Shown: one piece after another, positions 8,946 to 17,389 of the stretch
Position numbering within the stretch: the first letter of the stretch is position 1
Layout of the letters: every line of letters begins with the position of its first letter
Assembly: GCA_902782715.1 (NCBI GenBank)
Contig: CACZOG010000197.1
Span: 1 to 23,960 of the forward strand
Length of the DNA stretch: 23,960 nt
Reading direction: 5' to 3'
DNA from: an uncultured Lachnospiraceae bacterium
Lineage (GTDB): Bacteria; Bacillota; Clostridia; Lachnospirales; Lachnospiraceae
The notes under the pieces: generated by a model
The model's input: only the letters and a program-made list of their open reading frames with translations
What the model was told of the DNA's origin: nothing
Database searches by the model: none
Made by a program: the position numbers and the translations under genes

Positions 8946-10199
8946 CTATTTCAACTGCTCCTTGATTTTGTCTATCGCAGCTTCAAGCTGATTATCGGTT
9001 TCGTCTTCCTGATACTTTTCTGCATCAAATGCTACTTCGATATCAGGTTCAATTCCTATTTTGTGAATATTATTTCCGTTGGGTGTGTAATACCTGCTTG
9101 TTGTAATCTTAACCGCCGAACCGTCGGTGAAAGGAATAACGCTCTGTACGATTCCTTTTCCGTAAGTCTTGGTTCCGATAAGAGTTCCCACACCGTAATC
9201 CTTAACCGCACCTGCCATGATCTCGGATGTCGAAGCCGAACCGCCGTCTACCAGAAGAACCATCGGAACATCAATGGTATGATCCTCATTGTTCTTGTAT
9301 TCGTCGCGTTTGCCGTATTTATCCTCGGTATATACGATCATTCCCTGAGGAAGGATCTCTCTGCAGATATCAACTACAACATCAAGGTTTCCTCCGGGAT
9401 TGCCGCGAAGGTCAATGATAAGACCCTTCATGTCTGCATCTTTTGCCTGCTGGAAAGCTTCTTTAAACTGTGAAGTTGTGATCGCGTCAAACTCGGTTAT
9501 CTGAATATACCAGATTCCGTTTTCTTTCTCTTCAACCTTTACCGTAGGCGTATCGATCTTTCTTCTCTCGAGTGTTACATCGTATTTGCCGTTAGGTCCC
9601 TCAAATGTGATATCGACCGTTGTTCCTTCGGGTCCTCTTACAAGGGCAACGACTTCATCAAGAGTCATTCCGTATACTTCTTCGCCGTCAACAGCTACAA
9701 TGTAATCTCCGGGAGCGATAAGTCCGCATTCCACTGCGGAACCGCCGTCTATAAAACTTTCGATCTGAGCATATCCGACATCCGTGTTCATCTTAAGATA
9801 CGCACCGATTCCTTCGTAATTGCCGTCCCATCCGGCCATCATTTCTTTTAATTCTTCGGGATCGTAATAGCATGTATAGGGATCACCGACACCTGCCATG
9901 ATTCCGTCATAAAGACCGTTTTCAAGGTCTTTGGGATCTATGTCTTCGTAGTAATAATAATTGATCGTTCTTTCAAGTTCGTCGATCTTGCTTATCGTAT
10001 CCTTGTTGAGCACTTCGCTTTCTTTTGAAAGGGCACTGAATTTGCTGCTGTTCATTCCGAGTACGAGAAATACCAGCAAAGCTATAACGATCAGTGTTCC
10101 GATCGTACCTACGATCGAACCTCCGATAAACAAAAGGATGTATTTGATTACCGACCAGGCAGTTCTTTTTTTGCCGGTCTTATTTGTGTTTGCGTCCAA
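8946..10199 (-). CDS. S41-family C-terminal processing protease with PDZ domain (CtpA/CtpB type)
   Basis: A 417-residue membrane-anchored serine protease. It starts at TTG: the codon at 10199 is TTG, preceded by GGAGG at a six-base spacing, and the first internal Met lies after the membrane segment. Order: basic N-terminus, one membrane helix (about 17-48), PDZ domain (about 110-200, with VGDPYTCYY ahead of it and EGIGAYL at its start), then the S41 catalytic domain. The catalytic pair is Ser323 in GGSASTSE and Lys348 in TYGKG, 25 residues apart as in CtpB and plant D1 protease. Such proteases act outside the membrane on wall or envelope proteins. It is 22 bases downstream of the M23 hydrolase gene, matching the common FtsEX-hydrolase-Ctp order in Bacillota, so a wall-remodelling substrate is plausible. 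The family is certain; the substrate is not known. Confidence 0.95.
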   Translation of the reverse strand: MDANTNKTGKKRTAWSVIKYILLFIGGSIVGTIGTLIVIALLVFLVLGMNSSKFSALSKESEVLNKDTISKIDELERTINYYYYEDIDPKDLENGLYDGIMAGVGDPYTCYYDPEELKEMMAGWDGNYEGIGAYLKMNTDVGYAQIESFIDGGSAVECGLIAPGDYIVAVDGEEVYGMTLDEVVALVRGPEGTTVDITFEGPNGKYDVTLERRKIDTPTVKVEEKENGIWYIQITEFDAITTSQFKEAFQQAKDADMKGLIIDLRGNPGGNLDVVVDICREILPQGMIVYTEDKYGKRDEYKNNEDHTIDVPMVLLVDGGSASTSEIMAGAVKDYGVGTLIGTKTYGKGIVQSVIPFTDGSAVKITTSRYYTPNGNNIHKIGIEPDIEVAFDAEKYQEDETDNQLEAAIDKIKEQLK

Positions 10200-10221
10200 A
10201 ATTCGCCTCCTGTATCAACCT

Positions 10222-11526
10222 TTAAGGTTTTGTTATATATTCCCATGGAGAAACATATTCACCGTTTCTTCTTACCGTAAAATGAAGATGATTGCCCGTA
10301 CTTCTTCCGGTACTTCCGACATATGCTATAACATCTCCCCGCTTAACTTCCTGTCCCTTGGAACAGTTGGTTTTCGAAGCATGCATGTAAATGGTAAACA
10401 ATCCGCCGCCGTGGTCGATCATTACGTAATTGCCCATCGCAGCCGTATAAGATACCGCAACAACTTCTCCGTCGTATGCCGCCAGGATATTGCTTCCTGC
10501 CGGTGCCGCAAGATCTACTCCGTTATGGAAAAGATTGGTACCCAGAATAGGATGCTTCCTGTATCCGTAATCTGAAGAAACTTTCGTATATGCGGGGCAG
10601 GGCCAGCAGAATGCTCCGCCGTCATAAACTCTCATATTCTCGAGAGCTCTTTTCTCATCTGCGATCAGTTTCTCGAGTTCTGCGATCGTAGCATTTTGCT
10701 GTGCGATCTCTTCCTCGTATTCTCTAATGGCAGCTTCTTTGTCCGCAATCTCGGTTTCAACAGCATTTATCTCTATTTCTTTTTGTGCGATCAGTGCCTC
10801 GATCGCTGCCTGTTCGTCTTCTGAAGCTTTTTTCGTTTCTTTTAAAAGAGCTTCTTCTTCCTCAAGCTGCTGTTCGCAGATCTTAACATATTCAACGGTT
10901 TCTTCGTACTCTTTGAACATGTTCTCATCATATTTCGACAGATCTTCCACATAATCCATCTGATTGAGGAATTCGCCGAGTCCGCCTGAATTAAGAAGCA
11001 GTTCAAGATAGAAATTGTCGCCCTGTTCGTAGATTGCCTGAACTCTTTTCTTCATGCATTCATACTGATAATCCTTGATGGCTATTGCTTCCTCAAGGTC
11101 CGCTTTGGTCTCTTCTATCTCTTCTTCTTTATCAGTGATCTTGATCTTAAGATCTTCGATCTTGGCTTCTATGGTTTCAACCTGAGCATCAAGTTCGGTA
11201 ATATACTGTGACAGATTGGATTTACTCTGCTCAAGCTGTCTCTTTATCTTTTCAATATCGGTTTTACTTTTTGTAAGGGAATTTTTCTCGTCTCTTGCGC
11301 TTGCGATCTCGTTTTCTTTCTCTTTAATGGACTGTTCAAGGTTACTCATGTCAGCCTTCTTCTTGGCTTCCTCGGCATCCTTTTGCGAGTCAGTCTGAGT
11401 GTTGTTTGAACTCGCCGTACCTGTTGCCGAAAGAGTTACGGTAAAAGGTTCAGAGTTTAAAAGAAAGACAGCCGTTGCCGCGATCATAATATATGCTGTG
11501 ATTTTATTCCCTTTGAAATCCCTCAT
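10222..11526 (-). CDS. M23-family murein hydrolase or hydrolase activator with coiled coil (PcsB/CwlO/EnvC type)
   Basis: A 434-residue secreted protein. A signal-type hydrophobic segment (about 8-35) is followed by a long charged coiled coil (about 50-300, rich in Glu, Lys and Ala heptads) and a C-terminal M23/LytM domain. Zinc-site residues are intact: His334 and Asp338 in FHNGVDLAAP, His382 in YMHA, and His413-His415 in GNHLHF. The domain is therefore probably a real peptidoglycan endopeptidase, not a degenerate EnvC-like activator. Known proteins of this design bind the extracellular loop of FtsX through the coiled coil and are activated by the FtsE ATPase. The gene follows ftsX by 15 bases and precedes the CtpA-type protease, which fits that partnership. 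The ATG start has GGAG upstream. Confidence 0.93.
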   Translation of the reverse strand: MRDFKGNKITAYIMIAATAVFLLNSEPFTVTLSATGTASSNNTQTDSQKDAEEAKKKADMSNLEQSIKEKENEIASARDEKNSLTKSKTDIEKIKRQLEQSKSNLSQYITELDAQVETIEAKIEDLKIKITDKEEEIEETKADLEEAIAIKDYQYECMKKRVQAIYEQGDNFYLELLLNSGGLGEFLNQMDYVEDLSKYDENMFKEYEETVEYVKICEQQLEEEEALLKETKKASEDEQAAIEALIAQKEIEINAVETEIADKEAAIREYEEEIAQQNATIAELEKLIADEKRALENMRVYDGGAFCWPCPAYTKVSSDYGYRKHPILGTNLFHNGVDLAAPAGSNILAAYDGEVVAVSYTAAMGNYVMIDHGGGLFTIYMHASKTNCSKGQEVKRGDVIAYVGSTGRSTGNHLHFTVRRNGEYVSPWEYITKP

Positions 11527-11541
11527 ATATATTCTCCGATT

Positions 11542-12432
11542 TTACACCTTAAGATGTTTTCTGACGGTAAAGAAACTTCCCAGAAATCCGATGCCCACTC
11601 CTATCAAAAGCGAGAACGGAACAAGGTACTGGAAGATCTCATATGCAGGCAGAAAAGTAAGGAATGAAAGAAATGCAAACTTCTCTTCCACAAATGCAGT
11701 TGCAATTCCGTAAAGATAATAAAGAAGTCCCATGGGAATCGCAGCTCCTATAAGTCCGATGATCATTCCTTCGAATACGAACGGAGCCCTTACGAAGAAG
11801 TCCGTCGCACCGACATATTTCATAATGTTTATTTCTTCTTTTCGAACCGAAATACCCATCGTTACCGTATTGCTGATAAGGAATACCGATACGGCGAAGA
11901 GTATTAAGATAATGCCGGCAAATACATAGATCAGAACCATGTTGATCCCCGAAAGCGTATCGGCCGTGAAATCCGATTTGTTGATCTTTCGGATCCCTTC
12001 AACACCCTTAAGATAGTTAACCAGCTGATTCTGCTTGGAAACATCGCTTAAGTAGATCTGATAGTTCGCACAGTTGGCAAGAGGGTTCTCTGTAAAGCCT
12101 TCGGCATATTCTCCGAGCTGTACGCTGAAATCTTCCCAGGCCTGTTCTGCGGAAATGTATTCGTATCTGTAAACTTCGGAACGTCTTCCGATCATTTCTC
12201 CGATCTCTTCGATCCCTTCCTCGGAGGTTCCCTCATCGAAGAATACCGTTACGGAAACGTTTTCCTCGGCAGTCTGAACTATATTTGCAACATTAAATGC
12301 GATCGCATAAAAAATACCGAATACGAAAAGGCAGGCGGATATTGTGGCTACGGTTGCAACCGTAAACCATTTGTTCTTGAATATTCCCACAACACCCTGT
12401 TCGACGGTATAAAAGAAAGTTCTAATCTTCAT
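11542..12432 (-). CDS. ftsX: Cell division ABC transporter permease FtsX
   Basis: A 296-residue FtsX. An N-terminal cytosolic stretch leads to the first membrane helix (about 22-45), then a large extracellular domain (about 46-165, starting with NVSVTVFFDEGTS), then three membrane helices in the C-terminal half with the conserved cytosolic RKEEINIMKYVGATDFF element. Size and topology are normal for the family. The start overlaps the end of ftsE by 11 bases and has AAGGAGGT inside ftsE, so the two subunits are translationally coupled. FtsX transmits the ATPase cycle of FtsE to an extracellular peptidoglycan hydrolase, here most likely the M23 protein encoded 15 bases downstream. Confidence 0.96.
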   Translation of the reverse strand: MKIRTFFYTVEQGVVGIFKNKWFTVATVATISACLFVFGIFYAIAFNVANIVQTAEENVSVTVFFDEGTSEEGIEEIGEMIGRRSEVYRYEYISAEQAWEDFSVQLGEYAEGFTENPLANCANYQIYLSDVSKQNQLVNYLKGVEGIRKINKSDFTADTLSGINMVLIYVFAGIILILFAVSVFLISNTVTMGISVRKEEINIMKYVGATDFFVRAPFVFEGMIIGLIGAAIPMGLLYYLYGIATAFVEEKFAFLSFLTFLPAYEIFQYLVPFSLLIGVGIGFLGSFFTVRKHLKV

Positions 12433-13165
12433 AGAAATAACCTCCTTCTTCCGCGTCGGAAACGATCATGCCCTGCTTGATCGTAACAACTCTTTTCTTC
12501 ATATCGTTAACGAGCTTGTCGTTATGTGTAACAACTACAACCGTAGTACCTTTTTCGTTGACGGTCTCCAAAAGTTTCATGATCTCCGCGGTATTGATAA
12601 GATCGAGATTTCCGGTAGGCTCATCAGCCAGAAGGAGTCTGGGCTTGTTGACCAGTGCTCTGGCGAGCGCAACTCTCTGCTGTTCACCGCCGGCAAGCTG
12701 TTTGGGCTTATGTTTGTATTTACCTGCAAGTCCCACAAGCGAAAGCATGGCGGGAACGTTTCTTCTTATCTCTCTCTCGGACTTTTGTGCCACACGCTGT
12801 GCGAACGCTACGTTTTCGTAAACGTTTCTGTCTTTGAGAAGTCTGAAGTCCTGGAATACGACTCCCAGAGTTCTTCTGAATTTGGGAATCCTTCCGTGTC
12901 TGATGTTCATTAAGTTAAATCCGTTGACATATATAGTTCCGCTGTCTGCTTTGAGTTCGCGAAGAAGCAGTTTGATAAGTGTGGATTTGCCCGCACCCGA
13001 CACACCTACTATGAAAACGAATTCGCCGTGTTTAACTTTAAGATTTATGTTTGAAAGAGCGGGAACGCCGTCCGAAAACGTCTTGCTGACATTATCCAGA
13101 TATATCGCATAATCGGATATGTTGTTGGCATCCGTCTCTTTCTTCTTTCTTTTGGGTTCTGACAT
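12422..13165 (-). CDS. ftsE: Cell division ATP-binding protein FtsE
   Basis: A 247-residue ABC ATPase. Walker A is GVSGAGKST (54-62), the Q-loop Gln is 105 in VVFQD, the signature reads LAGGEQQR (157-164), and Walker B LLLADEP (177-183) is followed by the switch His in VVVTHND. FtsE partners FtsX to power extracellular wall hydrolysis at the septum. There is a charged N-terminal extension of about 18 residues before the ABC fold. The signature has Ala where Ser is usual (LSGGE), a mild departure. The start has GGAG upstream, 12 bases after the regulator gene; the end overlaps ftsX. Confidence 0.96.
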   Translation of the reverse strand: MSEPKRKKKETDANNISDYAIYLDNVSKTFSDGVPALSNINLKVKHGEFVFIVGVSGAGKSTLIKLLLRELKADSGTIYVNGFNLMNIRHGRIPKFRRTLGVVFQDFRLLKDRNVYENVAFAQRVAQKSEREIRRNVPAMLSLVGLAGKYKHKPKQLAGGEQQRVALARALVNKPRLLLADEPTGNLDLINTAEIMKLLETVNEKGTTVVVVTHNDKLVNDMKKRVVTIKQGMIVSDAEEGGYFYED

Positions 13166-13177
13166 AAGTTCTCCTAT

Positions 13178-14266
13178 TTAGTATTCGAGAGTTTCCATGT
13201 ATTTCATGTATTTGACAACCATAAGTGCGATTCTGAAAGTTATCGCGTCTTCGAAGATCCTTAAATCCAGTCCGGTCGTCTTCTGAATCTTGTCAAGTCT
13301 GTATACGAGGGTATTTCTGTGAATGAATAACTGTCTGGAAGTCTCGGAAACATTCAGGCTGTTTTCAAAAAATTTCTTGATCGTAATTATGGTTTCGTCA
13401 TCAAAATCTTCAGGATTGACTCCGTCGAAGATCTCTTTGATGAACATCTTGCAGAGAGGAATGGGAAGCTGATAGATAAGTCTTCCGATACCGAGTTCTC
13501 CGTATGCGATAACGGTTCTCTCTTCAAAGAATATTCCGCCTACATCGAGCGCCATCTTGGCTTCCTTGTATGAACGGCTCACATCTTTAATCTCGTTTAC
13601 GCATGTTCCGTAAGCGATCCTTATCTTCTTCGCGCCTTCTCTGGCGAGAAGCTTGTGAAGAGCAGCCGTAGCCGTATCGATTTCTTTCTGAGGATTATCA
13701 CTTTGAATCTCTTTGATAACAACGACATTTTTCTCATCAACCGCACTTACGAAATCACGCTTATCCGCAAGCATGGCTTCTTTTACGATCGAAAGGCAGT
13801 CCATGTCCTTGTTAAAAGAATTGTCGATCAAAAGAACAACTCTCGACGCATCGAGAGGGATATGAAGTCTCTTGGCATATCCGTAGATATCCACCAAAAG
13901 AAGGTTATCAAGCAAAAGGTTCTTGATAAAGTTGTCTTTATCAAATCTCTCCTTGTAAGCAACCGCGAGACTCTGGATCTGGAATGCGGCCATCTTGCCG
14001 ACGAGATACGAATTCTCTCCGTTGCTTGCACAGATGACGATATACTCAAGCGTCAGTTCATCATAGATCTTGAAATACTGACTGTTCTGAATTTCCTGGC
14101 TGTCCGCGGGAGATTTGACAAACTCCTGAACCTGAGCCTGGAAATTATTCGATCCCGACATAGTGCTGGCAATAGTCTTGCCTTCCGCATCGGTAACGCA
14201 TAAGTCGACGCGTGATATGCTTTTAATGCCTTCAATTGACTGCTGTAAAATTTGGTTTGAAACCAT
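13178..14266 (-). CDS. CdaR/PucR-type helix-turn-helix transcriptional regulator
   Basis: A 362-residue protein resembling the sugar-diacid regulator family. The N-terminal part (about 1-135) looks like a diacid/ligand-sensing domain (LQQSIEGIKS, then DLCVTDAEGKTIAST). A central domain (about 140-285) is GGDEF-like in fold in this family but has no visible catalytic motif. The C-terminus is a PucR-type helix-turn-helix with the typical sequence NVSETSRQLFIHRNTLVYRL, followed by FEDAITFRIALMV. It is the first gene of the ftsEX operon, 12 bases ahead of ftsE, so it may autoregulate that operon. The ligand is unknown and need not be a sugar acid. The start is the ATG at 14266, preceded by GGGTGGTGA. 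Confidence 0.85.
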   Translation of the reverse strand: MVSNQILQQSIEGIKSISRVDLCVTDAEGKTIASTMSGSNNFQAQVQEFVKSPADSQEIQNSQYFKIYDELTLEYIVICASNGENSYLVGKMAAFQIQSLAVAYKERFDKDNFIKNLLLDNLLLVDIYGYAKRLHIPLDASRVVLLIDNSFNKDMDCLSIVKEAMLADKRDFVSAVDEKNVVVIKEIQSDNPQKEIDTATAALHKLLAREGAKKIRIAYGTCVNEIKDVSRSYKEAKMALDVGGIFFEERTVIAYGELGIGRLIYQLPIPLCKMFIKEIFDGVNPEDFDDETIITIKKFFENSLNVSETSRQLFIHRNTLVYRLDKIQKTTGLDLRIFEDAITFRIALMVVKYMKYMETLEY

Positions 14267-14405
14267 ACATTCACCACCCTATACAAAACTCACAAACAAA
14301 TTAATATTATTTTAATATAATTAACAAATAAATTCCACCTTTTTTATATATTTTGTCAGTAAAAAACTTTAATTTTGTATTAATGTGGTTGTATTCTTAT
14401 GTTAA
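14267..14405 (-). promoter_or_regulatory. AT-rich leader of the regulator-ftsEX operon
   Basis: This region between the CvfB terminator and the regulator start must hold the promoter of the long operon if the terminator works. It is extremely AT-rich, with runs such as TTAATTATATTAAAATAATATTAA on the coding strand. Several weak boxes can be proposed (for example TTAACA, 17 bases, TAATAC), and none is convincing. A ribosome site GGTGGTGA lies just before the start codon. No riboswitch-like fold was recognised. Confidence 0.4.
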
Positions 14406-14444
14406 AAATGCACAAAAGCCGTATTTTACAGCCTTTGTGCATTT
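14406..14444 (-). terminator. Rho-independent terminator after the CvfB-like gene
   Basis: An 11-base perfect stem (AAATGCACAAA paired with TTTGTGCATTT) with a 17-base loop starts one base after the stop codon of the CvfB-like gene. On the minus strand the second arm ends in TTTTT. It marks the end of the block 19123-14446 and separates it from the ftsEX operon. Confidence 0.75.
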
Positions 14445-14445
14445 C

Positions 14446-15294
14446 TTATTTCTGAACTCTTTCTTTTGAATATATAACTTTTTCTCCGATCTCTATCTCG
14501 CCGAGTTTCAAAAGATGTCCTACGGCTCTTTTGAACTGGTTCTTGCTCATGTTGCATTCGCGCTTGATGACCTCGGGCGAAGTCTTGTCGTTAAAAGGAA
14601 GAACGCCGTCATAGGATCTTATCAGGTATCTTACATAATCGGCATCCTTATTGATGGTCATGTATGCCTTGTCTCTTAAAGCAAGGTTAAGTTTTCCGTC
14701 TTCTAAAACTCCGGTAACTCTGGCTTCCACTACATCGAGAACCCTGATGTCCGAGAGTATCTCCCTCTTGGGGATAAGAGCCGAGAACTTATCGTCAACT
14801 GCGGCAAATGCACCGTAGTTTTCCGATATTTCGTAGATCCTTGCATTAACACGATCGTCTTTAAGATAATCGGAATCGGTTCTTAAATATCTGTATATCT
14901 TCATTGATGCGCAAAGCCTGCCGGATTTATCGACATAGGCTCTGACCAAAACCTCATCACCGACCGAAAGCTTTGTTGTCTGTTCCTTAAAAGGAAGGAA
15001 CAGATCTTTCTCCAGACCCCAGTCAAGAAAGGCTCCGATCTTGGTAACTCCGTTAACTTTAAGAAGTGCGATCTCTCCGACGCAGATCTTCGGTTCACGC
15101 ATGGTGGCAATAAGTCTGTCGCTTGAATCTTTGTATAAAAACAGATTTAACTTATCACCGATCTTTAAGTCCTCGGGAATCTCTTTTTTCGGAAGAAGAA
15201 CTCTTTCGGTTTCAATTCCTTCTTCTGAAAAATACACACCGAAATCAACGGTTTTGACAGCCTTTAATTCCTGTTTTCGGCCTATTTCAAACAT
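14446..15294 (-). CDS. CvfB-like S1-domain RNA-binding protein
   Basis: A 282-residue cytosolic protein with repeated S1-type OB folds and a C-terminal winged helix, the layout of CvfB/YitL. S1 units are visible at about 1-65 (KTVDFGVYF, LLPKKEIP), 70-135 (VNGVTKIGAFLDWGLEKDLF, LVRAYVDKSG) and 145-215 (NARIYEISENYGAF, LALRDKAYMTI). The winged helix (about 225-282) contains NKQF-like MSKNQFKRAVGHLLKLGEI. CvfB proteins bind RNA and affect virulence-factor or stress gene expression in staphylococci; the target here is unknown. It begins 12 bases after the upstream membrane protein, whose TAG stop overlaps the ribosome site AGGATGG, so translation is probably coupled. Length is normal for the family. 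Confidence 0.88.
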   Translation of the reverse strand: MFEIGRKQELKAVKTVDFGVYFSEEGIETERVLLPKKEIPEDLKIGDKLNLFLYKDSSDRLIATMREPKICVGEIALLKVNGVTKIGAFLDWGLEKDLFLPFKEQTTKLSVGDEVLVRAYVDKSGRLCASMKIYRYLRTDSDYLKDDRVNARIYEISENYGAFAAVDDKFSALIPKREILSDIRVLDVVEARVTGVLEDGKLNLALRDKAYMTINKDADYVRYLIRSYDGVLPFNDKTSPEVIKRECNMSKNQFKRAVGHLLKLGEIEIGEKVIYSKERVQK

Positions 15295-15306
15295 TATATG
15301 TCCATC

Positions 15307-17307
15307 CTAAAAAATATTGTTTCCGAAACCGCCCCTTGGTTTGTTGAATTCGTCTGCATAAGCTTCTCTCTCCCAAGCGGCAAAATCATCGTCGGAATAT
15401 CTGTTGATGGTCTTTCCGTCCTTGGTCTTGATAGTGTTGTTCTTAGGCGTTGACGAACCGCCTCTCGGAGGAGTCGAAAGATAGAATCCGCCGCTGTTGA
15501 AAGGAGTGTTTCCTTCTTTTGTAGTAAATGAAACATGGGATGTTTCACTGCTCGTGCTTGTATGATTCGTGTAAAGGCCTCCGCCGTATGAATTGCCTGA
15601 ATATCCCGTGCTTGTCGTAAATGTTGTAGAGCTTGCAGCGGGAGCAGCAGGTTCATCCGTGTAAGCTGAAGTAAATGTTGACGTGCTCTGAGGCTTTGTG
15701 CCTGCAAGAACCGATGAGAAAGGATTATCGCTCGCAACTCCGCCGATCGTCTTTCCGTACAATCCGCCTCTGTCGAGAAGCGTACCCGAACCGTAGTTGC
15801 TCTCGTAACTTTCCTCTTCATCGGAACCGCTGTAATAGAGTCCGTTATATGCATCGGGCGCCGTAATAGGTCTTGCCCATTTGTCTTTTTTCTTCTTGCT
15901 GCCCGAAGACGTTCCGATTCCTCCGAACGTTCCGATATCGCTCTTAATTACCGCAGATACGGGTTCGGGTTCGGGTTCAGTATATGTTGTATTTTCTGTG
16001 TATGACGTACTTTCGGAATACGTATTGTCTGCATACATCGTGTTGTCCGAATAAGTATTGTCTGCGTATGAATTATCCGCATATGACGTATTTTCGGCAT
16101 ATGAACTGTCTGCATATGACGTATTTTCAGCATACGAATTTTCATAAGATGCAGTTTCGTATGAAGTTGTTTCCTGTGAATACGTATTATCGGAATAGCT
16201 TTCCGCAGATGACTGCGCTGCCTCGGCAAACGAGGTTACGGGTGCATTTGTCGCAAATACCGGAGAAGTTGACGAATCCGTGGCATAACTGTTTGAGGAT
16301 GTCGTCGATTTGGCCGTAAACATTGTTGACGTCGATATCGGCGCTGCTGCCACTCTCTGCGTATAATCCGATGTCGAATATGTCTTTCTTGCGAAAGGAT
16401 CGGGAGGTTCGATCTCTCCCGAAAGCTTCTTTGACGAAGGCTTGTTAAACACGATCGTGCTTGCGGGTCCCGCTTCTTCGGTCGAACCTGCAAGTGCAAA
16501 GAACAGATATACTCCCACTATCAGGATAAATGCTATATTAAGCACCAGTGAAGGAGGCTTTATGGGTGAAGCATTGATCGCGCTTCTTATCAATGTCGTA
16601 AATCCGGTAATGAATATCGAAATCTTAAATAATTCCTTGTATGTATAAGGCTGTTTGATGATCTTTACGATACCGAATCCGATAAGTCCGAAAAACAGAC
16701 CGAGAACAATTGCTTTAAGCGTAAAAGGAATTATCGATACGCCCGCTATGATCAAAAATACCGTGAGGAATTTCTGCTGGATAATGGAATCGGTATCCTT
16801 GCTTGAGAATGTGGGGGGTATCTTGAGAATTTTAAACAGATCGGAATATCTTATCGTATCATGTCCGCCGAGAGCCTTGATATGAGTAATAGACTGTCCG
16901 TTAAAGGTGTAGATCTGAACACCGTTAACCCAGTCAACCATGATCTGAACTTTATCGAGAGCTTCTTTGCGGTCACCGTTCATGATCGTAGAATCAAAAA
17001 CATAGTAGATATTCCTGTCTTTGTCTTTGAAATACGTGGACTCTTCGAATTGCATCAGTCCGGATGAATAAGTGAACTGCGGAATCTTCTTCATCATATT
17101 CTGCATTTGACTTATTAATCCGTTGCTTCCTAAACAGCGCAGATAAATAATTCCCCAAAATATCACTGCGCTTACTATCGCCATCACTATAGCATAAGCT
17201 ATTGTGCAAAAATTTGACTGATTGGACAATCTGTTGAAAAATCTGGGTCTGGCGACACCCTTAAAAACATATTTAAACTGTCCAAAAAAACCTGTGCTGC
17301 TTTCCAT
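15307..17307 (-). CDS. DUF1189-like membrane protein with long repetitive low-complexity tail
   Basis: A 666-residue protein of unknown function. The N-terminal third (about 1-280) has one membrane helix (about 33-54), an extracytoplasmic stretch ending near KALGGHDTIRYSDLFKILK, and several further helices (about 180-280). That layout and the opening FKYVFKGVARPRFF recall the DUF1189 family, but I cannot confirm it. Residues 290-666 are Ser/Thr/Tyr/Asn-rich and probably disordered. They include four 11-residue repeats (392-435), the acidic-proline run EPEPEP and a Gly-rich segment. DUF1189 proteins are usually only about 260 residues, so the tail is an unusual addition. If the tail follows an even number of helices counted from an inside N-terminus it is cytosolic; I could not fix the topology. 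The ribosome site AAGGGGA is good. Confidence 0.75.
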   Translation of the reverse strand: MESSTGFFGQFKYVFKGVARPRFFNRLSNQSNFCTIAYAIVMAIVSAVIFWGIIYLRCLGSNGLISQMQNMMKKIPQFTYSSGLMQFEESTYFKDKDRNIYYVFDSTIMNGDRKEALDKVQIMVDWVNGVQIYTFNGQSITHIKALGGHDTIRYSDLFKILKIPPTFSSKDTDSIIQQKFLTVFLIIAGVSIIPFTLKAIVLGLFFGLIGFGIVKIIKQPYTYKELFKISIFITGFTTLIRSAINASPIKPPSLVLNIAFILIVGVYLFFALAGSTEEAGPASTIVFNKPSSKKLSGEIEPPDPFARKTYSTSDYTQRVAAAPISTSTMFTAKSTTSSNSYATDSSTSPVFATNAPVTSFAEAAQSSAESYSDNTYSQETTSYETASYENSYAENTSYADSSYAENTSYADNSYADNTYSDNTMYADNTYSESTSYTENTTYTEPEPEPVSAVIKSDIGTFGGIGTSSGSKKKKDKWARPITAPDAYNGLYYSGSDEEESYESNYGSGTLLDRGGLYGKTIGGVASDNPFSSVLAGTKPQSTSTFTSAYTDEPAAPAASSTTFTTSTGYSGNSYGGGLYTNHTSTSSETSHVSFTTKEGNTPFNSGGFYLSTPPRGGSSTPKNNTIKTKDGKTINRYSDDDFAAWEREAYADEFNKPRGGFGNNIF
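16003..16134 (-). repeat. Four tandem 33-base (11-residue) coding repeats
   Basis: Within the tail of the membrane protein at 15307-17307, residues 392-435 form four in-frame units: YAENTSYADSS, YAENTSYADNS, YADNTYSDNTM and YADNTYSESTS, followed by a partial unit YTENTTYTE. Each unit is 33 bases and the first two are nearly identical at the DNA level. Such arrays can change copy number by slippage or recombination without shifting frame. Confidence 0.9.
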
Positions 17308-17389
17308 CCTGTCCCCTTACAACAAAAAAATAAACATACCTTTCATAATAATATCAAAAAGTCCCGAAATTGCAAACAGAAACTGCCGA

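Noticed and set aside
9961..10575. A 204-codon plus-strand frame
   Set aside because: It is antisense to the M23 and S41 genes, which have intact catalytic residues; the frame shows no recognisable domain.
13655..14203. A 182-codon plus-strand frame
   Set aside because: It is antisense to the regulator gene, whose frame has clear family motifs and a ribosome site.
15294..15854. A 186-codon minus-strand frame rich in Arg and Leu
   Set aside because: It lies inside the repetitive tail of the DUF1189-like gene in another frame. Its composition is what shifted Ser/Thr/Tyr codons give, and it has no family signature.
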